Shown here: piece by piece, positions 1-11,980 of the stretch
How positions within the stretch are numbered: the stretch's first letter is position 1
Layout: each line of letters begins with the position of its first letter
NCBI GenBank assembly: GCA_025201705.1
Contig: MU616798.1
Span: 1-41,395, forward strand
Direction: 5' to 3'
Origin: Dissophora ornata
Taxonomy: Eukaryota; Mortierellomycota; Mortierellomycetes; Mortierellales; Mortierellaceae
Length of the DNA: 41,395 nucleotides
Notes under the pieces: generated by a model
The model's database searches: none
What the model was told of the DNA's origin: nothing
What the model saw: only the letters and a program-made list of their open reading frames with translations
Position numbers and translations under genes: made by a program

Positions 1-2212
1 TTAATTAATCTCTAGCAAGGTCTTCATCCTCTCATACACTGTAAATGCGATCGCCACCATCGGCGTGACCTTGAGGTATCCAATACTCAGTCCCACAAAG
101 AATCCTCGCGCCCCCTTGGCTATATACAGCCGCTTCGCCGTCTCCAGCATCCCCACAAACTCCCGCGCCTCCCGCGCTCCTGCAACCTGCATCTTGCGCC
201 GCACAACCTCTAGTGGGTACGACGCCGTCTGTGAGAGTGCTCCTGCAATACCTCCACATGCCAGCTCAGCCCACGTTCTCAACTCTGGACGCGAATAGTC
301 ACCATTCTTGTCCGGAAGTCCTCGGTTCTGAATCGGTTTCAGTGTCTGGGGCAGATGTTCGCGACAAAACTCTTGTGCTACATCATGTGTAAAGAACGAG
401 ACTCCTGCATAGGGGATCATGCCTGCGATAGTGCAGAGGAACCCTCGATAGAAGTTGGAGATCGGAAATGAAGTGAGCCAGTTTGTCTGTCCTGGACGAT
501 GGCGTCCTCCGGGCTCATTGTAAATCTTGCGGACGAGCGACATATAAGGCGTGAATTTGGTCTCATAGGCTAAACGCACTCTGATCAGGTCTAATGGGTA
601 TGTGAAAAATACAGATGTAACACCTATAGGATTCAACATGTTTTTGTCGCTCGTTAGTCAATAACTTCCAGGATCAAGGCATATGTGGCATGGACTATGT
701 CGCTTTGTCATTCACGTTACCGGCCATGGAACCCGCCACCAGTTTCTTGTATGGCGTCTCATCTTTTCTGGTTGGCATTAGCAACTAATGTATGAGTTGT
801 TTGACGATTAGTATCGACATTGATGGCGTCCTTTTTGGTCCTCGACACAAGTTTACAACACAAAACTACATACACTGCGATATTGCTCATATGCCATAAA
901 CTTGATCGCGGCATAGGGAAAGATCCTCAAAACTGTCGCAGAGTTTCCCTGGAATAAGCCACGAATGCCTCCGGTTTTTTGAATGTCCCTTCCTGCCTTG
1001 AAGACACCAGTCCACGTTCCTATAGGGATCAACAACAGTCGTCAATAACATTGAATGGCGTGGCTCAATGGACAGTTCACCAGTCTTAGAAAGACCTAGA
1101 TTTATGTTCCTGAAACAATAAAGTCCTCTACTGGCGGATGGATGTTGCATAGCTGACCCTATGTGATCGACATCAAAGCGACTATAGTTGCCCATCCATG
1201 ACTTATCCGAGTCCATATACTGACTCCTGTCTGTCGATGCAAGTAAAAAGGCTGACATACCTGCATACTTCTCGAACTGCGGGTTGCTAGCTTGGAACAA
1301 GATCTTGACTCGATCGAGAGGAGCAATAGCGGTTTTAGCCTAATAAGCAAAACAACAAAAGGTTCTTCGTCAGCAGAGTGTCTCTTTTCTATTTTCTTTG
1401 CGCTAGGAGTGTAGGTCCTGGACTGCAGTGGCCTGAAAGAGAGCTGCCGTATGTGGATGTGCGTGTTTGCTGTATATCGTGTCTGTCGAGGTCGATCTTT
1501 TCACGGAGATGTGCAAAATAGGATGATGAGCCGAAAAAGGAAAATAGTCCAGGTTGTGGGGGGCGACAAAGGCGCGAGCACCCGAGGTTCAGTCAGTTGA
1601 GTCTGTGCACGAGGCTCCAGTTCCTGTCTGTGCTGCAAGCTGCAACGGTCTGTACTATATTTGAAAGCAGAACGCCCTTTCCAGAGCCTGTGTGATCGCT
1701 GCACAGTAGCGCTGACAAATCTGCACCAAAATACCGCAGCCAACCGACAACATGCAGCCGGACAGGTTGTGTAGTTTTGGCCTCGTAAAGTTTTGACTGC
1801 TCAGGGCTTCGAGAGCGTGCGAACTTCACTGTGTTTTTCGGCCTGATGCATTGCCTTCATGAACAGAGGATTCACTTACCGCAGTCCCTGCAATGCCTCC
1901 TGCAAGCATGGTCCTTGCAATATAGTCGAGCGATTTAGTGTCTCTGGCAGTTGCCTGCGGCTTCTGGCGCTTTTTGGTCGCATCATCGGATTCATGCCTG
2001 GCAGCGCCAGCTAATTCCTTGCTCCCTGCCTTGACATTCGAATCCTTCACATCTGTAGACTCAGCTCCAGCAAGCGCCGGGAATGGCGCTGCAGTCTGTT
2101 GGATGTTGCTGTTGGTGATGCTGATATTATGTTGACTGCTGCTGCCCTGGTTGTTGTTGGGTTGAAGCCTATTCAGGGTCGAGCCAGAGCCAGCTGAGGA
2201 TAATGTGGCCAT
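1..2212 (-). CDS. LEU5: Mitochondrial carrier (SLC25), Leu5/SLC25A16-type CoA transporter
   Basis: Inner-membrane carrier, probably for coenzyme A or its precursor. Five exons: 2212-1880, 1339-1261, 1019-874, 784-721, 623-1, joining in frame to 414 aa; the TAA stop occupies bases 1-3. The start is the ATG at 2212; a TTG codon directly upstream is not a start. All three carrier repeats are visible through their Px[D/E]xx[K/R] signatures: PLDRVK (repeat 1, exon 2), PLDLIR (repeat 2, exon 5) and PLEVVR (repeat 3). The phrases KILFQASNP and [13 protein letters not shown] are characteristic of the Leu5/SLC25A16/A42 branch. The first ~95 residues are a low-complexity Ser/Asn/Gln/Ala-rich extension before the first helix (MLAGGIAG), longer than in most carriers. 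Intron 1 is 540 bp, the others about 95-240 bp; carrier homology is continuous across intron 1, so no exon is missing. Substrate is inferred from family; the carrier fold is certain. Confidence 0.9.
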
Positions 2213-2215
2213 CAA

Positions 2216-3180
2216 AAGAACGGCTAGGCTAGAGAGGGGAGGAGGGAGACAAGAGTGAAGAGTGTGCTATGCTTGTTGTCTCTTGTCCTTTGTAGGAGTT
2301 GCAGAGCTCAATCAAGGAATGGGAGGAGGAAAAGAGAGAACTAAATGCCGTTTAGGAACAGGCTGACAATGCAACCACACCTTGAGTCCGTGGAAAAAAA
2401 TGTGAAATGTCACATGATCCATTATTGATGCTTCAAATCGACATCTGATTGGGAGGTTTATTTTTTTTCGTTTCTTTAACATTTTATATTTTACTCCTTC
2501 GCGACCTCCGTTCCTGGCTCCTGGCTCCTCGCGCTCGGTCATTGTTCCGAGAATCGTCCTAACCTCGTATTTCCAGATCCACGGCTATATAGGCTTGCAT
2601 TGGTTGCATTGCCAGGTCAGCTTCGCTCTAAAGTCCTTTAGATGCGTCTTTGAGGTGGTGGTGGTGGTGGTGCTCCACGCCTGAATTTTGTGTCAAAAAG
2701 ATAGAAAGAAGATAGAGAGAACAGAGGGCCGGTTCCCGGAGAAAAGATCCGTCAATGTTGATTCGTCATCTGCGTGAGCCTTTCTTCATCCAGAACCACT
2801 GCAAGCCAATCAAATTCTTGTGAAGAAACCGCAAATCCAGTGCCGCCACGCCCTGAACACTGAATCCAATCCGCTGCATTATTTTGTTCCCAATTGCAGA
2901 AAATCACATATTGCGCTCCCGATCCCGCTCCAGATTCCAATGCATGAAAAGCCCTCCAGCGCCCCAGAAATAATAATAATAAAGAAAATACAATTGCAGT
3001 CCTTTTATCTATTAAAGGAGTCGCAGCACATAAAACACGTCGTTTTCGTGCGCATCATGCAGCCTCACAACAAAGCACCATCACATGCAACAGTCATAGA
3101 ACTCACGAAAAGAAACTAAAATACAAAGGAAAACAAGCAGTAACGACACCATTGAAAGCACAACAACATATGAGTAGGTC
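2216..3180. other. Intergenic region with carrier promoter, (TGG)n and (AAT)n tracts
   Basis: No convincing gene seen. It should hold the promoter and 5' leader of the minus-strand carrier and the 3' UTR of the minus-strand SR protein. A TATA-like CTATATAG lies near 2584-2591, about 375 bp upstream of the carrier ATG. A (TGG)n microsatellite lies at about 2654-2672 and an (AAT)4 run at about 2969-2981. Open frames here are short and lack recognisable motifs. Confidence 0.6.
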
Positions 3181-4176
3181 TTACCCATACGGGCTAGGAG
3201 AACGGCCACGTCCACTGTCACGGTAGTAAGGAGAAGGCGAGCGGCCACGATAACCACCAGAGTGGTAAGGAGATCTCGGGCGATATCCGCTGTATCCGCG
3301 GTCAGGAGACCTGGAGTAGCCGCGTCCACGGTATCCATAGTCGTAAGGGTCTCTACCGTAAGGCACAGGAGAGCGACCTCGTCCATAGCGGGGAGGGGGT
3401 GGTGGTCCACGGCGGTAGTCGCTGTGAGGGGGTCCGTGGCGCCTCGTGTCAGGTCCTTTGCAGAAGCGGGCTAAATGGCCAGGCTCGCCACACTTGAAGC
3501 ACTTTCCTGACTTGACATCCATGCCCTTCTCGCTAGCCTCCGGGCACTCTCTTGCCCAATGCCCGGTCTGGTTGCACAAGAAGCATCCACTTCCGGGACC
3601 GCCTGAGCGTCTAGACCATTCCACTGAGATCCTGTTTCCGTCAATCTCGTATCCGTTCAGCTTACTCACAGCGTCATCAGCATCACGGGGGTCCTAAGGA
3701 AACAAACAATAGTCTTATTAGGATTGATAGTCCTTCTTCAGGGAGTAGTCATCGAGGCTGATATTTAAAATGCTTACCTCATATTCCACAAAGGCAAAGC
3801 CTCCGTGCTTCAACTCGACAGAAAGCACACGGCCGTACTTTTCAAACTGATGTACGAAATGTAACGAATGGTACGCAGTTAGAACAGTTGTTGTAGAACT
3901 CTTGGTATTGTGCCATTATGCCAATATAGAGCTTTGTTGCTTATAAACTATCCTTACCAACTCTTCAACATCTCGACGCTCTGTCCTTGGGCTCAAGTGG
4001 CCGACGTAGACTGTCGTGTGAGTGTTGGTTGATGGGGGTGCACCGCCATCCGCTGCAATAAAATGGCGCTCGGATTAGAAATTGCAAATTTCTGGAAATA
4101 TTCTCCCGATCCTCCAGCGCAGATCCAAATGTCGCATACCTGGTGGAAGTGGGGGAGGAGGTGGTGGAAGCGACAT
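3181..4176 (-). CDS. SR-type splicing factor: RRM, two CCHC zinc knuckles, RS/RG-rich tail
   Basis: Nuclear pre-mRNA splicing regulator resembling SRSF7 and plant RSZ/RS2Z proteins. Four exons: 4176-4140, 4052-3958, 3846-3778, 3693-3181; introns of 86, 111 and 84 bp; predicted 237 aa. A Pro-rich start (MSLPPPPPP) leads to an RRM of about 75 residues, with RNP2-like VYVGHL at about residue 29 and RNP1-like GGFAFVEYE at about 59-67. Two CX2CX4HX4C knuckles follow ([15 protein letters not shown] and [14 protein letters not shown]), then a C-terminal tail rich in RGR, SPxP, SRSP and Tyr. Two knuckles make it closer to RS2Z proteins than to one-knuckle SRSF7. It is divergent from the SWI3-like gene across a 192-bp spacer. 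Exon joins preserve the frame and RRM homology throughout. Exact orthology is not assigned. Confidence 0.9.
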
Positions 4177-4368
4177 GGTTGGTTTCTTTGGGGTGCGGAA
4201 AGTGGATGTGTATCGTTGGCAAAATCCGACTACCTTACCTACCTTCTCTACGGTCTCTTGATGACGTATGGGGTGGCTTGGATTTCAAGCCTAGTAGTGC
4301 AAGGCTAGAACTTAGAAGTCGCCTAGGTTGTGAACACATTAAAATCCACATCACTCATCATTCCAACA
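4177..4368. promoter_or_regulatory. Short divergent promoter, SR factor / SWI3-like gene
   Basis: Only 192 bp separate the two ATGs, which point away from each other, so both promoters must lie here or overlap the genes. A CRE-like TGACGT occurs at 4262-4267 and a repeated CTTACCTACCTT stretch near 4230. No clear TATA box is seen. Co-regulation of a splicing factor and a chromatin remodeller is inference from geometry. Confidence 0.5.
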
Positions 4369-7300
4369 ATGACCGCGCGCCGCAAGTCCGGAGGCGCAGA
4401 CGTCAGATTCTACGAGGCACCGGATACAATCGCGCAGTTTGAACGCATAAAGGACGACCTTGTACGTGACCTTAACAAGAGTCAGCCCGCATCCGACATC
4501 ACACTTTCGGCCAAAGAGCTTGCTCATTTTACACATGCACTCCAGCAGTTCCAAGAGGATGTACTGGGCACCAACAATGCGCACCTGCTGCCCTCATCAT
4601 CCGCACGCATCCCGGCTAAAATCTTTCGCTGCGAGACCATCACCACAGGGTCGCCCATCTACAAGGCCCTGAAGGCCGCCTACGAATACCGCCATAGTCA
4701 AGGTTGGCGTCGCTGGGATCTCTCGAGCTCTGCAAGGAAGAGCCAGAACATGGAGTTGGTATCTCATATTCGTCAGGAACTCGTCTCACAGGGCGTCATC
4801 AAGAACCCTGTGATTGCCTTCGACGATTCCATTGGTGAGGAGGAGCGAGAGAAGCTTGAGACGTCTGTCGAACGCTTAGGAGGTACGTGTATCGCAGCCA
4901 TAGACTAATCTATTTTCAAAGGATTAAGCGTGGAGTATTGTTCTGCTAAAGAAGCAAAACACTAAACGTACACGCTGGTTGTAATACAATAGGATCTGTG
5001 GTCTCGGATTTGAGCCAGGCATCACACATCATTCATCACTCGTCAGAGGAATTAGAGAGTCCTGAAGGCGAGGAGTGGCTTCGAACATTGGAAAAGAAGG
5101 ATGGAAAGGTCCTGGTTCATTATTGGTACTATCCTGATTCTTACGACGAGTGGCTGCTTGAGACGTCAAGTGAGTTCATGGATCCGGAGCCTGTTCCGGA
5201 ACATACAGGCGCATGGAACATCTCTGCTCGCTGGATCAGAGATAGCGAAAAGTATAACGAGTGGATGAACGAAGAGGACTATGAGCCGTCCTCTGATCAG
5301 AACAGTGACCAGGAGTCGGTCACTGGATCTCCAGCACCCTCCAGTCAGCGGTTTGGAAGCAAACGGGATAACTCTGACAGGAGCGAATCACATTCTAAAA
5401 GACTAAAGAGGAGCTCCTCCGCGACGCCCATGGACGCGCACCCAGATCATCCTGGCCTCCAGGTCGTGTCCCTGGAAGAGAACGCGCCCAGGGGACGTGG
5501 GTCGAAGAAGAATGAATACGAGCCCATTGTCGGAGGCGAACTTGCCAATATTCCAGTATTCCCAGAGGACTCGCCGGCAGCGCCAGTTGCGCCAGCTGCT
5601 ACCACACAAGAGTTGGATGCCGCCGGGCCTGAGTCTATGGATGTTGATATTAAGGGAGACAAAGCAGAGACTGATGCAGAGCCTGCGCCGAGCGCCGACA
5701 ACGAGTCAAAGGAAACAAACTCAACGGAGCAGGACCCTGCACAAGCGAATGCTGGAGAGAGTGAGGACGGTGTTATACATGCGGATGCCGAGCGCTTCCG
5801 GCTCGAAGAAGAGGCTGGTCGTTATCTTTCACAGCAGACACAGGAAGTCATCATCCCATCCTACGCAGCATGGTTCTCAATGTCCAAGATCCACGACATT
5901 GAGCAAAAGTCACTGCCCGAGTTTTTCAACCTGAAGAACAGGAGCAAAACACCGACAGTTTACAAGGACTACCGCGACTTTATGGTCAACACATACCGTC
6001 TGAACCCATCCGAATATCTAACCGTCACTGCCTGCAGAAGGAATCTGGCAGGAGATGTGTGTGCCATCATTAGAGTCCATGCCTTTTTAGAGCAATGGGG
6101 ATTGGTCAATTACCAGGTATAAGCTTTGTTTCTTTGACCTTTATTCACTCCATCGTCAATGGGACACCCGCATTAATGCAGAATGACTACTTTCTCTAGG
6201 TTGATCCCGATACCCGTCCTTCAACTGTTGCGCCTTCCTTCACCGGCCACTTCCGCGTCACAGCCGACACGCCCAAGGGTCTTCAGCCATTCCAACCAAA
6301 TACACCCGCCTCTGCAGCTGCAAAGTCGAGCGTCGAACAAATCAAGACTCCTGGCGCTGCAAAGTTGGATGCCAATCTCGAACTGCGCAAGAACATCTAC
6401 GACAGTGGACCTGACGCCGTTTCCAAGGATAGCGACGAGAACGCGGAAAAGAGGCAGCATTTCAACTGCTTCACCTGCGGCGCTGATTGCAGTAAAAGTC
6501 GGTACCACAGCACCAAGACTAAGAACTTTGAGCTCTGCTCCAACTGCTACCTTGAAGGTCGTTTCCCTTCGACAATGTCCTCTGGTGATTTCATCAGGTT
6601 TAATTCTCAGCACTACAAACAAGCTACCGAGGATGCATGGACTGACCAGGAGACACTGCTGCTCCTGGAGGGGTTGGAGATGTACGACGAAGACTGGAAT
6701 CAGGTGGCAGATCATGTCGGTACCCGCAGCCGAGAGCAGTGCATTCTCTACTTTTTGCAGTTGCCTATCGAAGATCCTTACCTGGGAGGTGGGACTGAAA
6801 AGGAACTTGGACCCCTTCAATACCACAAGGCACCTTTCAGCGAGTCTGACAATCCGGTCATGAGTGTTGTGGCCTTTTTGGCGAGTGTCGTAAACCCTGG
6901 GGTGGCAGCAGCAGCAGCACAGAGCGCATTGAAGGAGCTAGCATTGGCCAAAAAGAGTGCGCAGGCCTCGACAGAAAGTGAGACTGCGACAGAGGAGGAA
7001 CAAGAGAGTTCAGATTCGATGGATCTAGACAAGGCGAACGGCGACAAGGACGATGCTGGCACGCCGACAAAACAGGATGTGACCATGTTAGATATCAACG
7101 GTACATCAGAGTCCAAATTGGACGAGATTGCGGGTATTCCTCGGTCAACGCTTGAGAAAGCTGCTGCTGCTGCTCTGGGATCAGCGGCCGCGAAAGCAAA
7201 GACTCTGGCGGACTATGAGGAGCGCGAGATCCAAAGACTGGTAACTGTGGTGGTTGAGATGCAGCTCAAGAAACTAGAGCTCAAGCTGCAGCAGTTTGAA

Positions 7301-7606
7301 GAGTTGGAGAGCGTGCTCGATATTGAAAAGAGGGAGCTCGAACGTCAACGCCAGCAGCTGTACCTGGACCGGTTAGCGATGAAGAAGAGTATCATGGCCA
7401 TGCAAGAAAAGATGATCCTGGCACGGCAGACAGGTAACCCACAGGTGTTCGCCAGCGTCACAGTGCCTCCGGGCGGTGTTGGGGGCACGGGAATGGCGTT
7501 TCAGAACGATGTGACTGTGCGTCAGCAGCAGGAGACAGGACAGGGCGTGGGGCCTTTGAGTCGAGACCAGAGCGCAGAAGGAGTGGTCCTTCTCCCACTG
7601 CCATAG
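4369..7606 (+). CDS. SWI3: SWI/SNF-RSC core subunit, Swi3/Rsc8/SMARCC family
   Basis: Scaffold subunit of SWI/SNF or RSC chromatin remodellers; nuclear. Three exons: 4369-4882, 4993-6116, 6200-7606, joining with phases 1 and 0 to 1014 aa. The N-terminal ~250 residues are the SMARCC-type N-terminal module (FDDSI, then an [12 protein letters not shown] segment). An acidic, Ser-rich linker follows (about 265-450). A SWIRM domain (IIPSYAAWF to [11 protein letters not shown]) spans about 458-546. A ZZ zinc finger (CFTC ... CSNC) is at about 633-670, a SANT domain ([16 protein letters not shown] ... WNQVADHVG) at about 690-735, and a C-terminal coiled coil ([21 protein letters not shown]) near 880-945. 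The order SWIRM-ZZ-SANT-coiled coil is the family standard. An upstream GTG in frame at 4330 is ignored in favour of the first ATG. Whether it serves SWI/SNF, RSC or both cannot be told. Confidence 0.93.
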
Positions 7607-9210
7607 AGTCCCCCATAGCAATTTTTTTGTTTTTTTTGTCATTGCATTGGCGGCCAAAATATACAGACATTGAATCAGGTATGCATGTCTTTGACGTGCA
7701 TGTCTTTGACGTTCCTTGACTCTAGACATATGAGGTGGCAACGTCATTTCGGATAAGGCCGGTTCGGCTGTTCAGGCATTAGTGCCTAAATCAGTCGTCC
7801 CGGGTCACATCGATCTTTGTGAACAAATATCAGCGGCAGCGACACGGGAGAGCCATGTCAACGATATCGGCCATTGACGCTCCGTTGACAGCGGTAAACC
7901 CAATAATAGGCATTTTATGAGTTTGACTCATCTTTAGTTTTCAAATGAGAGTCGTGGTGGTGGGAAAGAACAAGGGATATTCTCGCGTGTTATATTTGTG
8001 ATGCCAATGCGGGATGAAAGTGTGAAGTGCCCAGACTTGCTCGTTGTGTGTTCCCGGTCATGAATCTGTTGGCGTCCATGGCGACGAACGAAATTTTTAG
8101 AAGACGACAGAAAAAAACATCTCGAGGCTTGCATGAAAAAACACACCACATAGCGCACACACACACACACCGTGTGAGCCATCAACAGTATCGAACGCTT
8201 TGGAACTGTGTGCGAAAAAGAAATAAGCGTGGGCCGATGAAAGCTGTACGCCAATTTGTTTTCTCCCTTTCTTCTAGGGTAGTTGCGTGAGGGTTTGCAT
8301 GGTCGCACAAATTTGACAGGTGACAGCACGACGACGGGAGCGGGCACAGACCCCAGACGAAAAAAACATTCATGAATGCTGTCGCTCATCCCCACACTCT
8401 CCCCTACGATGTATTAAAGGCAAGGGCGTTTTGCCTTTTAGTCCCGCTTATTAGGCTTGTTGTTGGTTGCAGGGATCGGAAGCAACTAAAGGGAGCAAAC
8501 GCTGCAATCCATGCAAAACACAAAACACGCCAAAATAATAAAAGCCATATTTTGTCTCATAGATGAGAAAAAAAAGCAGGTCTTGCATTGGCTTGTGTGT
8601 GCAGATCAAAAGGGGACGACCTGTTTACTGATTCCTTTTTTTTGATGGGGTGCGGTGTGGGTAGGGGCACATCCTATTGTACGAGGGAGGCAGGGGAGAG
8701 GAAGCGACATCAGCAAAGACATCCATCAATAGGTGCTGATGTCCTTTCATCCCTTTTTTGTTGTCTTGTTAGATGTTGCGATGTGCGCCACAAACAGGTG
8801 CTTGTTCTATCGCCCCACAGTCCGTCTGCTGCTAGTCGCGACGGTCTTTTGTTTTTTGGTGTGGAGAAGACACTGAGCGAGCGTGTGAGTGGAGGAAGCG
8901 AGGGAGCTGGTGTGAGCAGGACTGTCAGGTAGCCAACCAGCGACGGACAGAAAACGGCTTTTGCTTTCATGTGTTCTGGAATTGGGCTTGGTGCGTGATG
9001 AAGGACTGCAAGAGATGACTCTTTGCTCCGAGCAGCGAGGATAGCGAGGACAGCGAGGGCGGGTGGGGCCCTTTGCGCGGGTGCTGTCTGCAGTCGGGCA
9101 GGTGTGCTGACGTGCCGGTGTGCATTATGATTTTTACCCCACACCGGCAATTGGTCAACTTGGTCAACCCGACAAGTTTGCAACGACTCACGCGACACAT
9201 GACCCACTGC
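7607..9210. other. Long intergenic region, no gene seen
   Basis: About 1.6 kb with no frame bearing recognisable motifs. Contents: 3' UTR of the SWI3-like gene; a perfect tandem duplication of a 15-bp unit (gcatgtctttgacgt) at 7683-7697 and 7698-7712; and a (CA)n run at about 8155-8171. Open frames on either strand are low-complexity and mutually overlapping, as expected by chance. Confidence 0.6.
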
Positions 9211-9218
9211 ATATAAAA
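9151..9218 (+). promoter_or_regulatory. Putative promoter of the F-box gene: tandem TTGGTCAA and TATA box
   Basis: TTGGTCAA occurs twice with 9-bp spacing (9151-9158, 9160-9167), about 45 bp upstream of a good TATA box, ATATAAAA, at 9211-9218. Transcription would then start near 9240 and produce a leader of about 0.8 kb before the ATG at 10038. That stretch (9240-10037) is C/T-rich and almost devoid of ATG. Its single ATG (9608) opens a four-codon uORF ending at 9622. The spacing is seen; promoter function is inferred. Confidence 0.5.
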
Positions 9219-10037
9219 GGGTTTCCGCCGCTGCTCGTCCGTCTGCATTCCCTCCCACTCCAACACGCTTTCTTCTCTCCTCGCCCGCCTCGAAATACAC
9301 GTCCGTTTCGCCATCGACACCAACACATCCCTCTGTCTGCCTCCTGTTCTCTTGTCTGTTCGCTGCCTAGCTCCACCGCTGCGACACGCTGCTCTTTTTT
9401 ATTGTTTGTACTCTGATTCAGTATTATTCTGTCCTCCCCCCAGCTCCGTGTGAACTTGTGAACGCTTCATTTCATTGTCGCTCACATCCACCCGCGACTT
9501 CCTGTTGACGCCTCGCTCACTTTCTTTATTGTCACTTCTTAAGGTAGCCACGCTGCTCCCCCTATCGAGCCTCCATCTACCCCCACCATCCAACAGAGCT
9601 TTCAAAAATGCTTTGCCTGTAAGTTTGGAGTTTGTTACAGAACTTTTCCCATTCCAACCGCAAGTGCTCCGCCTCTTAGTTTCTGAACATCCTCCAAACG
9701 TAGTCAACCTGAATACTCCAACAACCAACCCACAAACAACACAGACGCTTTTCCAGCCGCTCCTATATTCTGTCTTTCCCTCCACCTTGACCTGAACAAA
9801 AAGCGATCCAACCGCTCGAGTCAAAGCAACACCACCCCCCTTTTTTTTCTTTGCGTTCTCTTTTGCATTTTGCACCAGCGTCAGAATCAGCAAACGCTTG
9901 GACGCACTAGAGTAGATAATCCTTAGTTTATTTGACCTCGGCCTTACTATTTTCATCCCTATTGGACCATTGTGTCACACTTGAATCTGTTCCACTACAT
10001 CGCGCTCTGCCCCAAAGACCACATCCTCCAAAAGGAC

Positions 10038-11575
10038 ATGCCGTTGATGCTCCCGCAAGCGACCAGTGCCACGAGCCGCGCTCTCGCTCTACCCGAAATC
10101 GTCTTTGAGATCCTTGCCTGTCTCGAGGCCCAAGCGGAACTCTGCCCCCAGCTCATCCAGACCTCGCTGCGCGCCTGCGCACTCGTCAACCGCACTTGGT
10201 TCTTTGACGCCAACGTCTTTCTCTACCGCGTGCCCTACATCCGCCATGGTCGAGGTTCCGAGGTCAAGACCAATGCCCTCATCCGCACTCTGAACACCAC
10301 CAACCGTGGTCTTTATGTGCGATCACTCTCCCGTTGCAAAGTCGAGCTCTGGGAGATGTTCCCCACGCTCGACAGGCTGTTCGAGCCCTGCCCTCGCATC
10401 TCTTCCCTGGCCTTGTGCTTCCGTTCCGGAGAGAAAGGCCATCTGATGGAATCCTTCGAGACCGAGGCATTCCGCTCGCTCGACCCGACCATCGTTCAAG
10501 GCATGGGTCATGTCCAAGAGCTGGACCTGACCAGCGTCTCCATTAATACGGACAAGGACGACACTGCCTACGTGGATGCGGCCCTCAACTGCCTTAGTGT
10601 ATGCACGCGTCTCCAAAAGCTGGTTACCACCCGGGCAGACTGGACCAATATCAGAACCATCTCGAGACACCTGGCTGATCTCAGCATCTCTTTCGTGGCC
10701 CCGCCTGATCTGAAGACCAGCGTCGCGCTGGCTCCGTCGCTGGTCAACCTAACCAGCTTGCATCTGCACCATGCCCCGCAAGCGCTGCCTGCGCACGCCT
10801 TTTCGCGCGTCCTGGCTCAGTACTGTCGATCATTGACGAAGCTTGATCTTTGCCCCGAAGCCATCACGAGCCACTCGCTCGAGATCATGGTGCTGCACAA
10901 CCCAGATCTGGTCTCGATCCACTTGCGAAACTGCCCAGATGCCTACGCTGCCGCGGTTCTGGAGCACCCACCACAGAAACTCGAGTTCTTTGATATGGGA
11001 ACAGTCGATTCGCAGCTGATTCTGAGGGCGTTGTCCCTTTGCCCCAAATTGACGTCAACGGGCAAGTCTGCGCCGAGGAACAACAACACGGCCGAATTCT
11101 GGCAGAGCTTTTTGGAGAGGGCTCGTCAGATTCAAGAGCTTCATGTGGAGCGCTGGTCCGATTTCCACAGCAAGGACCTCTTTTTCAACACCGTGTTGCC
11201 GAAATTGGGACCACAGCTGGTCCGAATCTGGTTCGGCTGGCGAGATCTTTTGGGATGTGACGAGCTAGAGCGTGTCCTCACGTCATGTGAGCAGCTTCAG
11301 GTTCTGCGAGCCCCTGTCAAGGGCAATGGCCAGGTAAGATTGCTTTTGATTGAGATGCCTGATACAGATCCACATCGGTTTGCTGTTTACAGTGGATCTA
11401 ATAGGTCCAATCGTTGTTTACTCGTAAATAGAACCTGGTCCGATGCTTCAAAGTCGTCGCCTCGCGTTCGCGTCTCCGCGAAGTCCGACTTTTTGGCGAT
11501 AACGTCAAGTTTTGTGAAGACGACAAGCGACGCATGCAGCGCTTCCTCCCCGTGCTCTGCAGCTTCACCAACTAA
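10038..11575 (+). CDS. F-box protein with LRR-like C-terminal region
   Basis: Probable substrate receptor of an SCF (Skp1-cullin-F-box) ubiquitin ligase. Two exons, 10038-11333 and 11432-11575, joined in phase 0 across a GTAAGA...AATAG intron of 98 bp; 479 aa. The frame is open upstream only from a non-ATG codon, so the first ATG (10038) is taken. An F-box-like segment (ALALPEIVFEILACL ... LRACALVNRTWF) covers about residues 15-65. The remainder shows irregular Leu-rich repeats (LDLTSVSI, LTSLHLH, LTKLDLC, LVSIHLRNC), as in the large F-box/LRR families of Mortierella. The intron is required: reading through it gives an unrelated low-complexity tail. Target unknown. Confidence 0.85.
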
Positions 11576-11974
11576 AAGGGCGAAATTCGCCCCCTTTTCT
11601 CTGGGTCGTGGGATCTTGCTTGAGGATCACCTGGATCTTTTTTCGCACTATTGTTTTTGCCTCCCTCTCCTTCGGTTCTTTTTGTTTTTTGTTGAGTTAC
11701 TCCATCTGTACATATTTCTACCCTCTGTATCTCCATCAACCGCACCAATTTTTTTCTTATTCGACCAAACTCTTGTGATTTCTATACAATTTTGTACCCG
11801 GGATTCGTCTATTGTATTTTTCTCCCTGACGAACAAAGGTCGTATTGCTGACATTACTGAGGAAAAAATCGAATGCGGACAAAAAAGAAAAAAAAAAAAG
11901 TAGTGAATATGTGCTCCTGGATTCAGTGTTTCCTTGAGAAAAATAACTACAAAGTATTGTAAATAGGAAATTGT

Positions 11975-11980
11975 AATAAA
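11975..11980 (+). terminator. Possible poly(A) signal AATAAA of the F-box gene
   Basis: AATAAA about 400 nt after the F-box stop codon, in an A/T-rich 3' region that includes poly-A/G and T-rich runs. Placement is plausible but not proven; other A-rich sites occur nearby. Confidence 0.35.

Noticed and set aside
8588..9956. Several 100-200 codon open frames on both strands
   Set aside because: Overlapping frames in C/T-rich DNA lacking motifs, starts or splice structure; better explained as intergenic and leader sequence.
9972..10037. Upstream extension of the F-box frame from a GTG codon
   Set aside because: No ATG in that part; the first ATG at 10038 directly precedes the F-box.
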